Positions 34,656 to 45,843 of a stretch of 64,000 nucleotides of DNA are shown piece by piece. The position numbers and the translations under genes are program-made. Source of the DNA: Daedaleopsis sinensis (Eukaryota; Basidiomycota; Agaricomycetes; Polyporales; Polyporaceae); NCBI GenBank assembly GCA_033807695.1, contig CM066304.1, positions 2,108,001-2,172,000 of the forward strand, in the 5' to 3' direction. Numbering within the stretch: position 1 is the stretch's first letter; every line of letters starts with the position of its first letter. The notes beneath the pieces were generated by a model, which worked only from the letters and a program-made list of their open reading frames with translations, had not been told where the DNA came from and searched no databases.

Positions 34656-36546
34656 TTAATGGCACTTTTCGCTGAAGTCCGCCATCTCGTGAGGTGCGTC
34701 CATGTTCATCATGCCGATGTCGTCGTTCATTGGCTTCTGACTGAAGGGATATTCTGCGATACCGTCGTTACCCGTCGTCATTGGCGTGACGGGCCGTGAG
34801 GAAGATGGGCCCGTAGAAGACGTCGCGGTCACAGTCGAGATGATCTGGTTCTGGGGGTAATAGGACCGACGGTGCATCTTCTTGAAGTCATACGGCACGA
34901 ATCTGAGATGGTAGTGAAGGTCAGCATAGGAAACGAAGCATATAGGAGAAGCAAGAGAAGCTGAATGACGTACTGTTCCTCCATCTGCCTCATCTCAGCG
35001 CTTAGGCTGCTGATGTCCCGCTCCTTCCGTTGCTTCGCACGCAAAGGATTGTCTTCCAGGAGCAGTTCCTCCAGCTCATGAGAGGCATCGAAGTTTGCCT
35101 TCTTTGACTGTAGCGTATGTTGCGCGTTAGAAGACGGTGCCTGTTGATGAATAAACAACATACATCGGGTATGAACGGCGCCTCTTGCGTCTTGGTCTCT
35201 AGCGTATTCCAGTCGATGCTTGCGAACCACGGGTGTCTCCTCAATTCGTCAAAGCCCTCGCCGTCAGGCTTGCAGGCCAACCGTCTAGAAGGATCCCGTT
35301 CGAGGAACTGTGGGATAACCAACCATCAGTCACATTTCGTTCCTGTATGCGGCTCCCCTAGCTGGAATTCACACCCCACATGGTGAGGGTAAGTAATGGA
35401 CCCACGGGTCCGCACCACATGGTGACAGCGAAAGGGCGAGAGGGATGGTAATGAACGACATATACGAAATATGTACTCACGCCCTTGAGTGCCTGAATGC
35501 CCGCCCTGCTACACTTAGACTCCGCATCCTCGGGGAACCTCAGATTATCCTTGGCGATACTATGGGTGAGGTCACTGTTGGTCTTGCCCCGGAATGGTCG
35601 ACGGCCAAAGATAAGCTCGTATGCACAGACTCCGAGGGACCACCAGTCAATGGTGTAGGTGTATCCACGCTTAGCGAGTATCTCTGGTGCCATATATGCC
35701 ATAGATCCCGCGACACCGGTCAAAAGACGCCGCTCAGAGTAGTGCACGGCGATGTTGAAGTCTGTGATGTGGGCATGACCACGCTCGTCCAGCAGGATAT
35801 TATCCGGTTTCAAGTCACTGCGCGTATGTTGAGCCGGTCTGGTGGGGGGTTGTGTCTGAACGGTACTCACCGATGTATGATACGGTGGTCGTGAAGATAT
35901 GCGAGCGCAGACCCGATTTCTGCGATGTAATACCGCACAACCTCTTCGGAGAGAGAGCCAAGCCTTTCCAGATGGACTGTGATGAAGAAGGTCAGATTCG
36001 CGGGGTCTGCAAATGAGCCGAGGGGAAATCATGACGAGCTCACATCTCAAGTCCCCTCCCAGCATCAGATCCAGAACGAAGAAACAGTTCTCATCGTCCT
36101 GAAACGCATAACGCATGTTAACCACAAAGGGATGATCGATCTACGGTGCGGGATAAATCGAACGTCAAGTCCGAAATCAGTGGGGTAACGACTATCTGCG
36201 CACCTCCTCCAGCAGCCGGCGCTCCTGGATTATGTTCGCAACCGCCTTCATCTTCACGCACTTGGCCTTGTTGATGTACTTCAAAGCGTAGAGCTCCCTC
36301 GTCTGCTTGTGCTGGACCACTCGGACCTGCGCAATGATGAGTTGCCAGGTGGGGACATACCGGAGTTTAGGATAAGTACCTTTCCGAACGCGCCCTTGCC
36401 CACGCATCGCAGAAGAATGAAATGAAAGAGGTTGGCCTCGCCATCGAAGTCTATGGGCTTCAGGAAGATTGATTGCTTGAGGACAGCGGGAGAGGGGGAC
36501 AGGAGGCAAAGGCTCGTACCTGGGGTCGGCAGCAGACGGCGCCCAT
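34656..36546 (-). CDS. YANK/STK32-type AGC protein kinase
   Basis: This serine/threonine kinase starts at 36546 with MGAVCCRPQ. Gly2 and the adjacent cysteines fit N-myristoylation and palmitoylation, implying membrane attachment. The catalytic domain shows YALKYINKAK (VAIK lysine), IIQERRLLEE (helix C glutamate), FVLDLMLGGDLR, DLKPDNILLD and MAPEILAKRGYTYTIDWWSLG. The DFG motif reads DFN (ITDFNIAVHY), which is the normal form in the YANK family. The C-terminal region ELEELLLEDNPLRAKQRK with FKKMHRRSYYPQN is the fungal version of the family tail. It ends in a low-complexity Ser/Thr stretch. Several short minus-strand introns join the pieces. Substrates of this family are poorly known. The gene is divergent from guanylate kinase, sharing about 370 bp of promoter. 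Confidence 0.9.
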
Positions 36547-36915
36547 AGTAGTTGTGTGTGAGTCGGAGACGGAGACGACGTGGTGAGGAGAGAGAAGGGG
36601 GAAGAGAACGAAGCGACGGGTAGGAGGGGAGCGCGGCGGGAGAGGGCGGATGGGAGCCCAGGCGGCGGGAGGAGGAAGAAAAGCACGACGGGGGACGTCC
36701 GTCGCCCTCTCAAACGAATAACTCCCGGCGCTTCCCACTAGCGCGACACTCGACCGTCACATTTCACCGTGCCTATTATGTAATTGTTTCATTCCTTTCT
36801 GGGGACTTGCATTATCTGTCCAAATGGCCCTCGCCCAAGGTCTCACTCTTCGTTCTTCCACTCATCCAAGCCTTCCCCGTCTCGTCCGTCGCTTTATTCT
36901 CTCCACCACACACTC
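36547..36915. promoter_or_regulatory. Divergent promoter region, kinase / guanylate kinase
   Basis: 369 bp separate the two opposite start codons. Pyrimidine-rich stretches precede the guanylate kinase ATG. No specific operator is recognised. Confidence 0.5.
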
Positions 36916-37665
36916 ATGTCCCCTGCGGCGGACTTTCTGCGCCCCCTCGTCATCTCAGGCCCGTCCGGAGTGGGCAAGAGCACGCTCCTCAGACGCCTCT
37001 TCGCTGACCATCCTGACAAGTTTGGCTTCAGCGTCTCGCGTACGTTACCTTTTCGCCTCTCGTCTTACAGTCTTTGACACGCCATGCCTCGTGTCCTGGT
37101 CGACCCTGACAGACACGACACGATCGCCTCGTGTGGGCGAGGTCGACGGCAAAGACTACCACTTCGTCTCTCAAGACAAGTTCAAGGACCTTCTCTCCCA
37201 GGGCGCATTCATCGAGCATGCGCAGTTCTCCGGCAACTTCTACGGAACGAGCTTCATGTCCGTCCGAGAGATTGAGAAGACGGGCAGGAGATGTCTGTTG
37301 GACATCGAGGCGCAGGTACGTTGTTTGGACAGCGTTCCATGTTCTCTCTCTCCTTTGTCCAAACAAAACACCCGTTCCAGGGCGTCCGCCAAATAAAAGC
37401 AACGGACCTGAACCCCGTCTACCTGTTCGTCTCCCCGCCATCCTTGGCTGAGCTCCGCAAGCGTCTCCAGGGACGTGGCACAGAGACTGCGGTTGCTGTC
37501 GCGAAGCGTCTCGCTACCGCGTTGAAGGAGGTTGAATTCGCCAAAGAGGGAGCGCACGACCTCGTCATAGTGAACGACGATCTTGATCGGGCGTACGAGA
37601 AGTTCGCGCGCGTCGCGCTCGGAGAACCGATCGCCAGTGATGTGCTCCCCCCATTAGACGATTAG
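36916..37665 (+). CDS. GUK1: Guanylate kinase
   Basis: Converts GMP to GDP with ATP, in the cytosol, for nucleotide and GDP-mannose supply. Three exons (36916-37039, 37113-37315, 37381-37665) give 203 residues, close to the usual 187-200. The start [11 protein letters not shown] precedes the P-loop [31 protein letters not shown] is the GMP-binding segment. [15 protein letters not shown] and [13 protein letters not shown] follow, and the lid region is [17 protein letters not shown]. The C-terminus [16 protein letters not shown] is typical. The ATG chosen is the one directly before the conserved domain. Upstream in-frame sequence belongs to the 5' leader. No defect is seen. Confidence 0.95.
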
Positions 37666-37912
37666 AGTGTAATGTGAAGCACCAGACTAGGAGTACAGGT
37701 ATCAATACATGGAGCTGCATTTGACATCAGTTACTTGGGTGTTCTCCCGAATGATTGAGTGCACTCACAGGTATTATGACACCGTATACGGTGTACCGCT
37801 GTAGTGACGCAAATATGCTGTTCTCTGCGGAGGACCCAGCCTGCCTGTCTAAATCTACACGAGTAGGCCGTAGAATGCCAATAGCCAGCCTGATCAGATG
37901 GTTGGTCTCCCA

Positions 37913-38797
37913 TTAGTAACGGAAGCGCATGTACGCCATGAGCAGCGCCGAGCAACCAGTGACTGCAACGTGATATATAATTAGACAACGTCCCAGTCTG
38001 TCATATACGGTCAACCCACCGAAACCAACGAGGTATTGCAAGGTCGTAGCCTACAAAACACATAACCCCGGCCGGTCAGCTCGCCTCAAATGACAGGCAA
38101 TAGAACACACACCTTGGATACCTGGATTGACGTTCGGAGGGCAGCGATCTCTTGCTCTATGCGCGTATCGACCTCTTTGATCTTCAGCTCCTGCTTGGCG
38201 GTCTCGTCACGCATGCGACCCTTCTCGAGGTTCAGGTCCAGCCGCACGCCAGCCTGCGTACGGGTGATCTCCTCGCGGAGCCGCTGCTTCAGCTTGTCGA
38301 TGTCCGTTACGAGCCGGTCGTTCTCGGCCTTGATCATCGCGAGCTCGTTCTTCTCCATGAGCTGCAGCTCTGACTTCAGCTGCGCGAAGTCGACTTGCTG
38401 TGTGTATTGGTGCTACCGGTCACATATTGGGGGCGCGCGTCAGGATGAAAGACATGGGAAGTAAAGCTGGTGGAGACGGATGACGGACCTTTTCCTGGTT
38501 GGCCTTCGTGACCATGTTGCTGGTGATGTTGCGTATGCTCTCGTCGATGACTTCGGCGAGGGCGGTCATGATCCCCTCGGCTTGTTTCCGATTCAGCCCT
38601 TCGCGTTCCAGGCGTTGTACGAAGTGGTGTGTGTCAAAGTGGAAGTCCATGCGGCGAGCAGATGTCTTTAACGATCGTGGGCGCGGTGGTTGGCGGGGCA
38701 ACTGAAGCATTGGGGTCATAGGGAGGCCGTTGGGCATCCCCGTAAACCACGACCAGCCGGGCTCATGTACAAAGAATCGAACGGGTGCTCGTTTCAT
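37913..38797 (-). CDS. DUF1640 protein, MCUR1/Fmp32-like mitochondrial inner-membrane protein
   Basis: The start at 38797 (MKRAPVRFFVHEPGW) leads into the conserved block FDTHHFVQRLEREGLNRKQAEGIMTALAEV. Next comes a long coiled coil (KNELAMIKAENDRLVTDIDK and on), then a short C-terminal membrane segment ending MAYMRFRY. This layout defines DUF1640/CCDC90, whose members Fmp32 in yeast and MCUR1 in animals are mitochondrial. MCUR1 scaffolds the calcium uniporter, and yeast Fmp32 has been linked to cytochrome oxidase assembly. Which role applies here cannot be told. At least three introns are present, the last just before VTGCSALL (acceptor TTGCAG near 37962). It is divergent from MAK16 across 306 bp. 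Confidence 0.85.
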
Positions 38798-39103
38798 GGG
38801 TAGATGCTAGAACGAGAGGCTGCAGAGTCCAAGGCAAAACGAGTGAGAGGCAGTGAGTTGAGCGGGGAAGGGAGGCGTTCAATGGCTACTCCGACTCGGA
38901 CTTGATTCGGACACCATATGCGATCATGGTGCGGAGTAGGAAGCGCTCGCTGTTCGTGAGCGCCTCTACTCCAGCCAATGACAGGCTGCGTACCAGATTT
39001 TCTGGTGGCCCTTGCAGCCGAGCGCAAGCAATATTCGAGGCTTGAGACCTGCTCACTCACTACTTGCTTTCCCGCCCACACTTCGCCTGCTTGCTCTTGA
39101 AAC
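38798..39103. promoter_or_regulatory. Divergent promoter region, Fmp32-like / MAK16
   Basis: 306 bp between opposite start codons. No specific element is recognised. Confidence 0.45.
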
Positions 39104-40442
39104 ATGCAGAGCGACGACGTTATCTGGTCTGTAATCAACACTCAATTCTGCTCTTACAAAGTCAAGTGCGTTCCAGTGTGAACTTGTTCCAACTCTGCTC
39201 GACTCGCACTCACTTCTCGGACACACTGCCAGAACTGCGACACAGAATTTCTGCCGCAATGAGTACAACGTGACGGGGCTCTGCAACAGGCAAAGCTGTC
39301 CATTGGCGAACTCGAGATACGCGACGGTGCGGGAAAAGGAGGGTGAGTTCTGCTCGGTCGTTCGGAAAGTTACTCGCTGGGCTCACTTGCTCGCCCAATC
39401 CCGGCCAGGCGTACTCTACCTGTACGTGAAGACCATCGAGCGTGCACATTCACCGGCACATATGTGGGAGCGCATCAAACTGTCCAATAACTACACCAAG
39501 GCTCTGGAGCAGGTGCGTCTGCATGGCACCTCTCGCCCTCCAGCTTGTTGATTCGCCCTGTCGGCCACAGATTGACAAGGAGCTCATTCACTGGCCAAAC
39601 TTTACGATCCACAAGTGCAAGCAGCGCGTCACGAAAATCACGCAGTATCTCATCAAGATGCGAAGACTCGCCCTCCGGCAGCAGTGCGTCTTTTGTTCAA
39701 GTACCGTGCATCCGGGAACTCTACGAACTTTAATTTATCTGTAGACCAAAACTTGTCGGGGTGAAGAAAAAGCTCGAGCGGCGCGAAGCTGTCCGGGAAC
39801 GCAAGGCCCTCTCGGCCGCGAAGCTCGAGCGTTCGATCCAGGCGGAGCTCATCGAGCGGCTCAAGTCCAAGGCGTATGGAGACATGCCGCTGAATGTGAA
39901 CGAGGCGGTTTGGCAGGCGGTGCTCGACCGGGAGCGGGGCGGGAAGGAGAGCGAGAAGGGCAAGGGCAAGGAGCTCGAGATGATGGACGACGAGACGGAC
40001 GAGGAGGACGAGGAGGAGCTCGAAGAGGAGGAGGAGGGATGGGGCGAGAGAGAGTTCGTGAGCGATATGAGTGGGGAGGAAGATGATTTGAGTGATTTGG
40101 AGGACGCTGCGGTGAGTGATCTCCTAGTTACAATCACAAGTGCGGTCCTCAATAGGCCTTTCAGTCATCTGAGGATGAAGACGACGAGGACGAGGAGGGT
40201 AGCGAAGAGGACGACGAGCCAACCAAAAGGCCTGCACTCGGGAAGCGGAAGGTCCCGTCAAAACCTGACAAGCCACCGAGGAAAGGCCCGGAGAAGAAAG
40301 CGAGACGTGAGCACATCTTCCGCCAGATACAACCCTGACTGATCATCTAACGTCGCGTTTAGGGGGACCCAGAGTGGAAGTCGAGTACGAGCATGAGATG
40401 GAGAGCGTACCACTTACCAAGGAGGTATTGGCAAATTGGTAG
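39104..40442 (+). CDS. MAK16: MAK16, ribosome biogenesis protein
   Basis: Nucleolar factor needed for 60S subunit assembly and, in yeast, for maintenance of M1 double-stranded RNA. The start [19 protein letters not shown] matches the family start. A cysteine cluster follows ([25 protein letters not shown]), then [40 protein letters not shown] and [18 protein letters not shown]. The C-terminal half is highly acidic (long Glu/Asp runs), then Lys-rich, ending [13 protein letters not shown]. At least six short introns were placed by continuity. Length and motif order match the family and the gene looks intact. Confidence 0.93.
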
Positions 40443-40660
40443 TAATGCCTTGCACTCTGTTTCTGGCGTTTCGCAAGGAGCTGCGTTCATCATTACCTTC
40501 TGCTATAATACGGGGGGAGACTCAGCCCAACAAAGTCGACACTATTACGAAAACAGGACAACAGCAAGAAGGGGGGTGCGTCAAGGACACTATAATACCT
40601 CATGTACAGTAAGTGGATATCCAAATGTGGCGTGGTGGGATGGTATACAATAACAAGACT

Positions 40661-41794
40661 CTACAACGCCTTTTGCTTCTGCTTCTGCTGCTTTGCGCGG
40701 CGCTGCTCGATGTCCTTTCTAGTCATGCGCGTGCCGAGGATGACATCCCAGTGGATGAAGAACGGCTGCGAGAAGTTCGATTTAATGCCAATTACCTGGA
40801 AGGAATGGAGTGTCAGCGGTCAGACAATTTGTGATACCATGATGGCCGGCGTCGGGTCGGCTTTCAAATGCTGACGAAGCCCGCACGTACCTGGTGGTGG
40901 ATGTCATGGTAGTCTGCGTTGTTGGGGCTCGCGAGCTGGAGTGGGTCCCAGGGCAGCTTGTATCCACAGTGGTCGTCAACCGTCTTCAGCGTCGACACAA
41001 AGAAGAGAAGCATGGCCTCTCGTGTGCTTGAACCGGCAATCCATTCCGCGAGCACCGTGCCAAGAGTATCGAGGAGAAAACCCTCGACTGGATGGTTGTA
41101 GAGCGCACCGAAGGCGTAAGGGACGTATAGCCGATGGTGGGTAGAGTGGAACTTCTTGTACAGGTACGTGTTCATGTGCATGGCGCGGTGGAGGAAGTAC
41201 TGCCAAGTGTCGATGATGAACCTACGTCGCGTGACTGTGTTCAGCCGGAAAAGGATCCCAAAGGACGAAAGACGATACGCACATTCCCAGGAAGAACTTG
41301 GCGACTGGCAAGGCCCACCAATAGAGGGTGTACAGACCATCTGCACCCCTGCTGGCCAGGAGCTGTCTGCCGGCCTCCTCCCCGAGGACCCAAGTCGTCG
41401 CCCATTCCTGCCATGAAGCCAGACGAAGCATCTTCGCAACATGGTCGACCTCTCCACCAGTAGGGAGCTCCTCGACCCACCACAGGCCCATGAGAGTTTG
41501 TATCACTTGCTGGAGGATGACCGCTCGTACGACCTCCGTACGGCTGACCAAATTCCGGGATTTCACCTCCTGGCTCTCGTGGAGCCGGTACTTGTCAAGC
41601 CATTTCCACTCCGAGATGTCAAGGATGTGGAAGAATATGCTGAGAAGCCAGTAGCTGATAACTGGGACCGCGAGGGCGAAGAGGTGGTCGGGAAGCCCAG
41701 GAAAGAGTCGAACGTTTGGTGTGTAGTAGAACGGTGTGTGTGTGGAGAGGTAGCGCAAGTGGCTGTCGTCTAGAAAAGTGGCCGTGACGTTCAT
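40661..41794 (-). CDS. SUR2: Sphinganine C4-hydroxylase SUR2
   Basis: Di-iron ER enzyme of the fatty-acid hydroxylase superfamily that converts dihydrosphingosine to phytosphingosine. The ATG at 41794 (MNVTATFLDDSHLRY) is the first true start, since the codon at 41803 is TTG. Membrane helices around LFALAVPVISYWLLSIFFHIL precede the histidine boxes HRAMH, HSTHH and HDIHH. SUR2-type signatures include YVPYAFGALYNHPVEGF, STLKTVDDHCGYKLPWDPLQ and NFSQPFFIHWD. The C-terminus is very basic and Lys/Gln-rich (RRAKQQKQKQKAL), possibly an ER signal. Two introns are clear, one before FIIDTWQYF and one after DIHHQ. The gene is divergent from HSK3. Confidence 0.94.
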
Positions 41795-42169
41795 GATAGG
41801 CAAATGTCGGTGAGAAGTCGTCTACCGTGGTCGTCGCAGAAGGGCAGGCGATGAGGGGGAGGGATGTAGAGGATGGGGGTCGTCCGTCTCCGTCCGAGGT
41901 CCGAGTCGAGCCACGGCCGAGTCCCCAACCTGGTTTTGAGGCTCGGAGTGAGATGACATTTGTGCTCCTCCGATCTCGATCACTTCCCACGTGATCGTGG
42001 TTACGTGCGGTAACAGTCAGCCGTGCTTATGTAGGCTTAGATCCTCCGCATCGACGCGCATGTCCTCGCGCCGTCCGACTCGGAATACTTGTCTGCTTCT
42101 GTCAGTCATCACCAATATCTCTCGAGCTTCAGGAGCGTACACGCCTCACCCTTTCAACTACAGACTATC
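41795..42169. promoter_or_regulatory. Divergent promoter region, SUR2 / HSK3
   Basis: 375 bp between opposite start codons. No specific regulatory motif recognised. Confidence 0.45.
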
Positions 42170-42455
42170 ATGCAGGCACAGCCAGCGAACGCGACACAGG
42201 CCAAGGACAGGAACTACATGCAACTTGGCCACAGTTTAGCAAGGCTTTCGCGCGCCATTGGCCAAACGGCCGATCTCTGCGAGCTGATGAAGACCAACCT
42301 TGACGCGATGCGCGTCCTTTCTGCATCTCATGCGGCCCAGTGAGTACATGCATAGCTCACGCGATACTGTCTCATCAACGAGCTTTAGGTTCATGACGGT
42401 GGCTATGGAGCTTAACCCAGACGACGGTCCAGACGACGACCACAGACAGGACTAG
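42170..42455 (+). CDS. HSK3: DASH/Dam1 complex subunit Hsk3
   Basis: The smallest intact gene in the window. Two exons (42170-42339, 42389-42455) flank a 49-nt intron and encode 78 residues. The helical core RNYMQLGHSLARLSRAIG, ending LSASHAAQFMTVAMEL, matches the Hsk3 profile, in which the ending residues ALHAALFMAA are the most conserved. Hsk3 is part of the DASH (Dam1) ring that couples kinetochores to microtubules. The acidic tail ends HRQD. The start ATG is the first in frame after upstream stops, apart from non-ATG codons. Confidence 0.82.
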
Positions 42456-43575
42456 TTCTCTGCACGCACGCCAACTATCCGTGATCTATTGTTCTAGCTA
42501 TGAGATACCATGTGGTATAGACAGTCTCTAAATTCTGATATGTGGTCTCGTAAGCCATCATTCCATTGTGTCGAAGAAATCACAGTCTGAAGCTCCCTTC
42601 GTGACACAGGGTCATTCATCCCTCGTGTAGCAAGACCTCTAGCGTCCGCTAATTCTACTCCTATGCTATCGGTACCAGCGCAACGGAACCAGAACCATCG
42701 GGCACTACATACATATATTGTTCGAAGTGAGTCAAGCACATACTATGTATACATACTGACGTCTAGAGCGCTCTCCTAGTCCTCCATATGTTTCGATTGA
42801 GGCTCTAATTCCCTAACTATTGGAACTGTTCTTCTACTTGTAGAGTACTCACTACTGGGAGACAGTTGCGCTCTCACCCGTCGTCCTGCTGTATCGCTCG
42901 TCCGACAGATTGGTGCAGTTATTTCTGCTGGCGTCGGCGAATCGAAGATGCCCTGTTCGCGACGGGCAACATGTCCAAGACATGATAACAGCTCTCCTTT
43001 CGCCTTTCAGTCTATGACCAGATGCCTTTCCATGTGATGTGTGCTGGGATTGCTCTGCTACTTATAGCATGCATGCCGATACAAGGTTCGTCGCGTTGTC
43101 GTCCTCAGGCTCAGGCTCATTCAGTGATTTGAGAGGATACCTCCGAGAGGTCTCACAGGTCATAACAATTCAATGGTCGGCCGTCGCTCATGAGAATCGG
43201 ATGCGACTTGAAGCTTGAGTAGGAACTATGACGGTTTTGAGATCTACATAGTAGTCCCGCAATATTGGAGACGAAATAGGCTTATCGATTGGCGCTTCTT
43301 CTAGACTTGCCAGCACTAATTCGCCTGAATAGCCGCTTGCCTCTTTCATCTTTCCTCTTGCTCTGAGTCTTACTTCTGACATCTGATTCCTGACTTTTCG
43401 CTCGTTTTCCGCATCTATCAAGTCTTCTACCCCTTGCTAGGTGATAATACTAGGAGCAATTCGAACTCAACAGACTGTAGCACTACTGTCCTTTCCTGAC
43501 AATCCCCCGTCAAAGTCGGTCTCGCGAACGCGCTACTTAACTGCTTGACTGCAAACACAACGCCTGGGTGGAAAG
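42456..43575. other. Gene-free interval between HSK3 and GDP-mannose transporter
   Basis: 1.1 kb with no supported ORF, repeat or RNA gene. The right end should be the promoter of the transporter gene. Confidence 0.5.
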
Positions 43576-45164
43576 ATGGCGGAACGGAGTAACTCAATAA
43601 AGGATCAGGAGGATGTGGCGGAAATCAGGAAGGCTCTCGCTACTGGGTCAGGGAGCTCTCAGAGTAGCACATCGGCATCCTCAGGTGTGCATGCTGTCCA
43701 ATTTTTGCTTCTCCTCCACCGCGACTGAACGCATGTCATGGTTTATAGTCCCCCCTATCGTATGTTACTGCATAGCGTCCATCCTCATGACTGTCATTAA
43801 CAAGGTATGGAGTGATGGCTGCACACTGCATGCAAGACTCATGAGCGCGCTTTTGCTCGAAGTTCGTCGTGTCAGGAAGAGACTTCAACATGAACTTCCT
43901 CCTCCTGGCTATCCAGTCCTCCGTCTGTGTTGCGTGTGTGTTTGTGGTGAAGAGGCTGGGCGTCATCTCGTTCCGCGACTTCGACTCTAAAGACGCGAAG
44001 ATGTGGTTCCCTATCAGTGTCATGCTTGTCGGTGTCATCTACACGGGATCGAAGAGTTTGGTCAGTCAAATTCAGTCCGCAGTAATGATTCTGATTGTCG
44101 TGCTGACGGCTTGCGACAATAGCAATACCTGAGTATACCTGTGTACACGATATTCAAGAACTTGACTATCATTCTCATCGTAAGTGACCTTTGCACGCGC
44201 TCACGCATTCGAAAATTGCACTAACAAACTTATACATATAGGCGTACGGCGAAGTTCTCTGGTTTGGAGGGCGTGTTACAGGACTCACCCTTGTCGCTTT
44301 CATCTTGATGGCGAGTGATAATCATCGTCTTCCATGTTGTGATTGACTCACCTGCAATCACCTACGTGCAGGTTGCCTCTTCCGTTATTGCGGCTTGGGC
44401 AGACATCAGCGACGCTCTCACAGTGGGAGACCCGGCTGTAGCTGAGGCACTAAGCGGTCTCTCAACTGTTACCGGTGTTGTCACGAAGTTGAATGTGGGC
44501 TACTTCTGGATGTTCACGAACTGCGTTACTAGTGCAGCATATGTATGCCGCTCGTCTCTTGCAGATGTCACCGGGCGCTGAGCATCGTTGCAGGTCCTGA
44601 CGATGAGGAAGCGAATCAAGGGAACGGGTTTCTCAGATTGGGATACCATGTTCTACAACAATCTGCTTTCGATCCCGGTGCTCGCAGTGGCCTCGATCGT
44701 TGCTGAGAATTGGGGCTATGACAACCTGAACCGCAATTTGTACGTTCCAAGGAACCTTCGAAGCGGTCGACACTGACGACGTGCTTACAGCCCTCCGGAG
44801 ACAAGAAATTTCTTGCTTTTCGCGATCGCGTTCTCGGGTGCGGCGGCGGTAGGCATCTCGTACACGACCGCCTGGTGCATCCGCGCAACGAGCAGCACGA
44901 CCTACAGGTTCGTATCGATCACGACGCGCATATCTCAACCGAGGAATGACGTTCTGTTACAGCATGGTCGGTGCACTGAACAAACTGCCTGTCGCTGCGT
45001 CGGGCATGATCTTCTTTGGGGACGCCGTCACGTTCGGGTCGGTGTCAGCGGTGAGCGTCGGTTTCTTCGCGGGGCTGGTGTACGCGGTGGCGAAGAACAA
45101 TCAGAAGAAGGCGGAAATCGCAGCCCAGCATGGAGTCATTCCGCTCGCAAATAGGCCGTCGTGA
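43576..45164 (+). CDS. GDP-mannose transporter (Vrg4/Gmt type)
   Basis: Golgi antiporter that imports GDP-mannose in exchange for GMP for mannan, N- and O-glycan and sphingolipid mannosylation. The start [16 protein letters not shown] gives a soluble N-terminus. Ten or so membrane segments follow, such as [35 protein letters not shown] and [16 protein letters not shown]. The GDP-mannose signature is present as [12 protein letters not shown] (GALNK box) together with FKNLTIILI and the FTNC region. The protein ends in a basic, soluble tail ([13 protein letters not shown]). About nine exons were placed by continuity, ending at 45164. With guanylate kinase upstream it shares nucleotide-sugar metabolism, though no co-regulation is implied. 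Confidence 0.94.
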
Positions 45165-45843
45165 TAGGGACCTTCCGCAGGCGGCGCGTAGAGGTTGTCT
45201 GTGGATTCACGTTTGGAAGCTAGCATGTAGAGCGAGTACGTATACTTATCATTCTTGGTATCACTCCAGGATGTGATACGGGGATAACCGACAGGATTTG
45301 GTGTGGCTCCGCGCGTTGCTGTGGAGGTGTTGCAACCGTCAAGAAAGCTCTGAAAGCCAAGGCTTGGCAATCACGATGTGTGGCAAGCGTGTGTTGCGAA
45401 TGTGCAGGTTGGATGCGATTGAGATGCGACCCGCGAAGTTGGCCAAGGCACGAGCGTGAGTTTTGTGCGCGTTGCGGTTGGGTAATTTGAGGAAACCGCG
45501 ACTGCGTTGGGCGTTGTGCGGTGGAGGTTCAGCGGACAGGCCGCAGTAACGCCGGAGTGAAGGAGGAAGAGGAGGGTACAGGTGCGGCTTTAGGCGATTC
45601 AAGCTCTCGGACTCGGGAAGTGAGACGGCGGTTGCAATTGTACCGGTGGATCTGATCGGGGATCTATGAGATCATGCTTAGATCACTTGATATGTCCCGA
45701 CCCCGCTATCTACGCGTCCTCATAGTCCTCCTTTCCTGCTCGCCGTGCCCTGCTCTCTCCTTCCCTCCATCGTCCCCATCGCCAGCCCCGGCGACCCTCT
45801 CTCATCAGTGTTGAACACTCTCTAGTCAGTCTTTCATACAGTC
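45165..45843. other. Intergenic: transporter 3' end and pyruvate carboxylase promoter
   Basis: No gene is seen. The last 150 bases are pyrimidine-rich, as is common just before fungal transcription starts. Confidence 0.5.
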
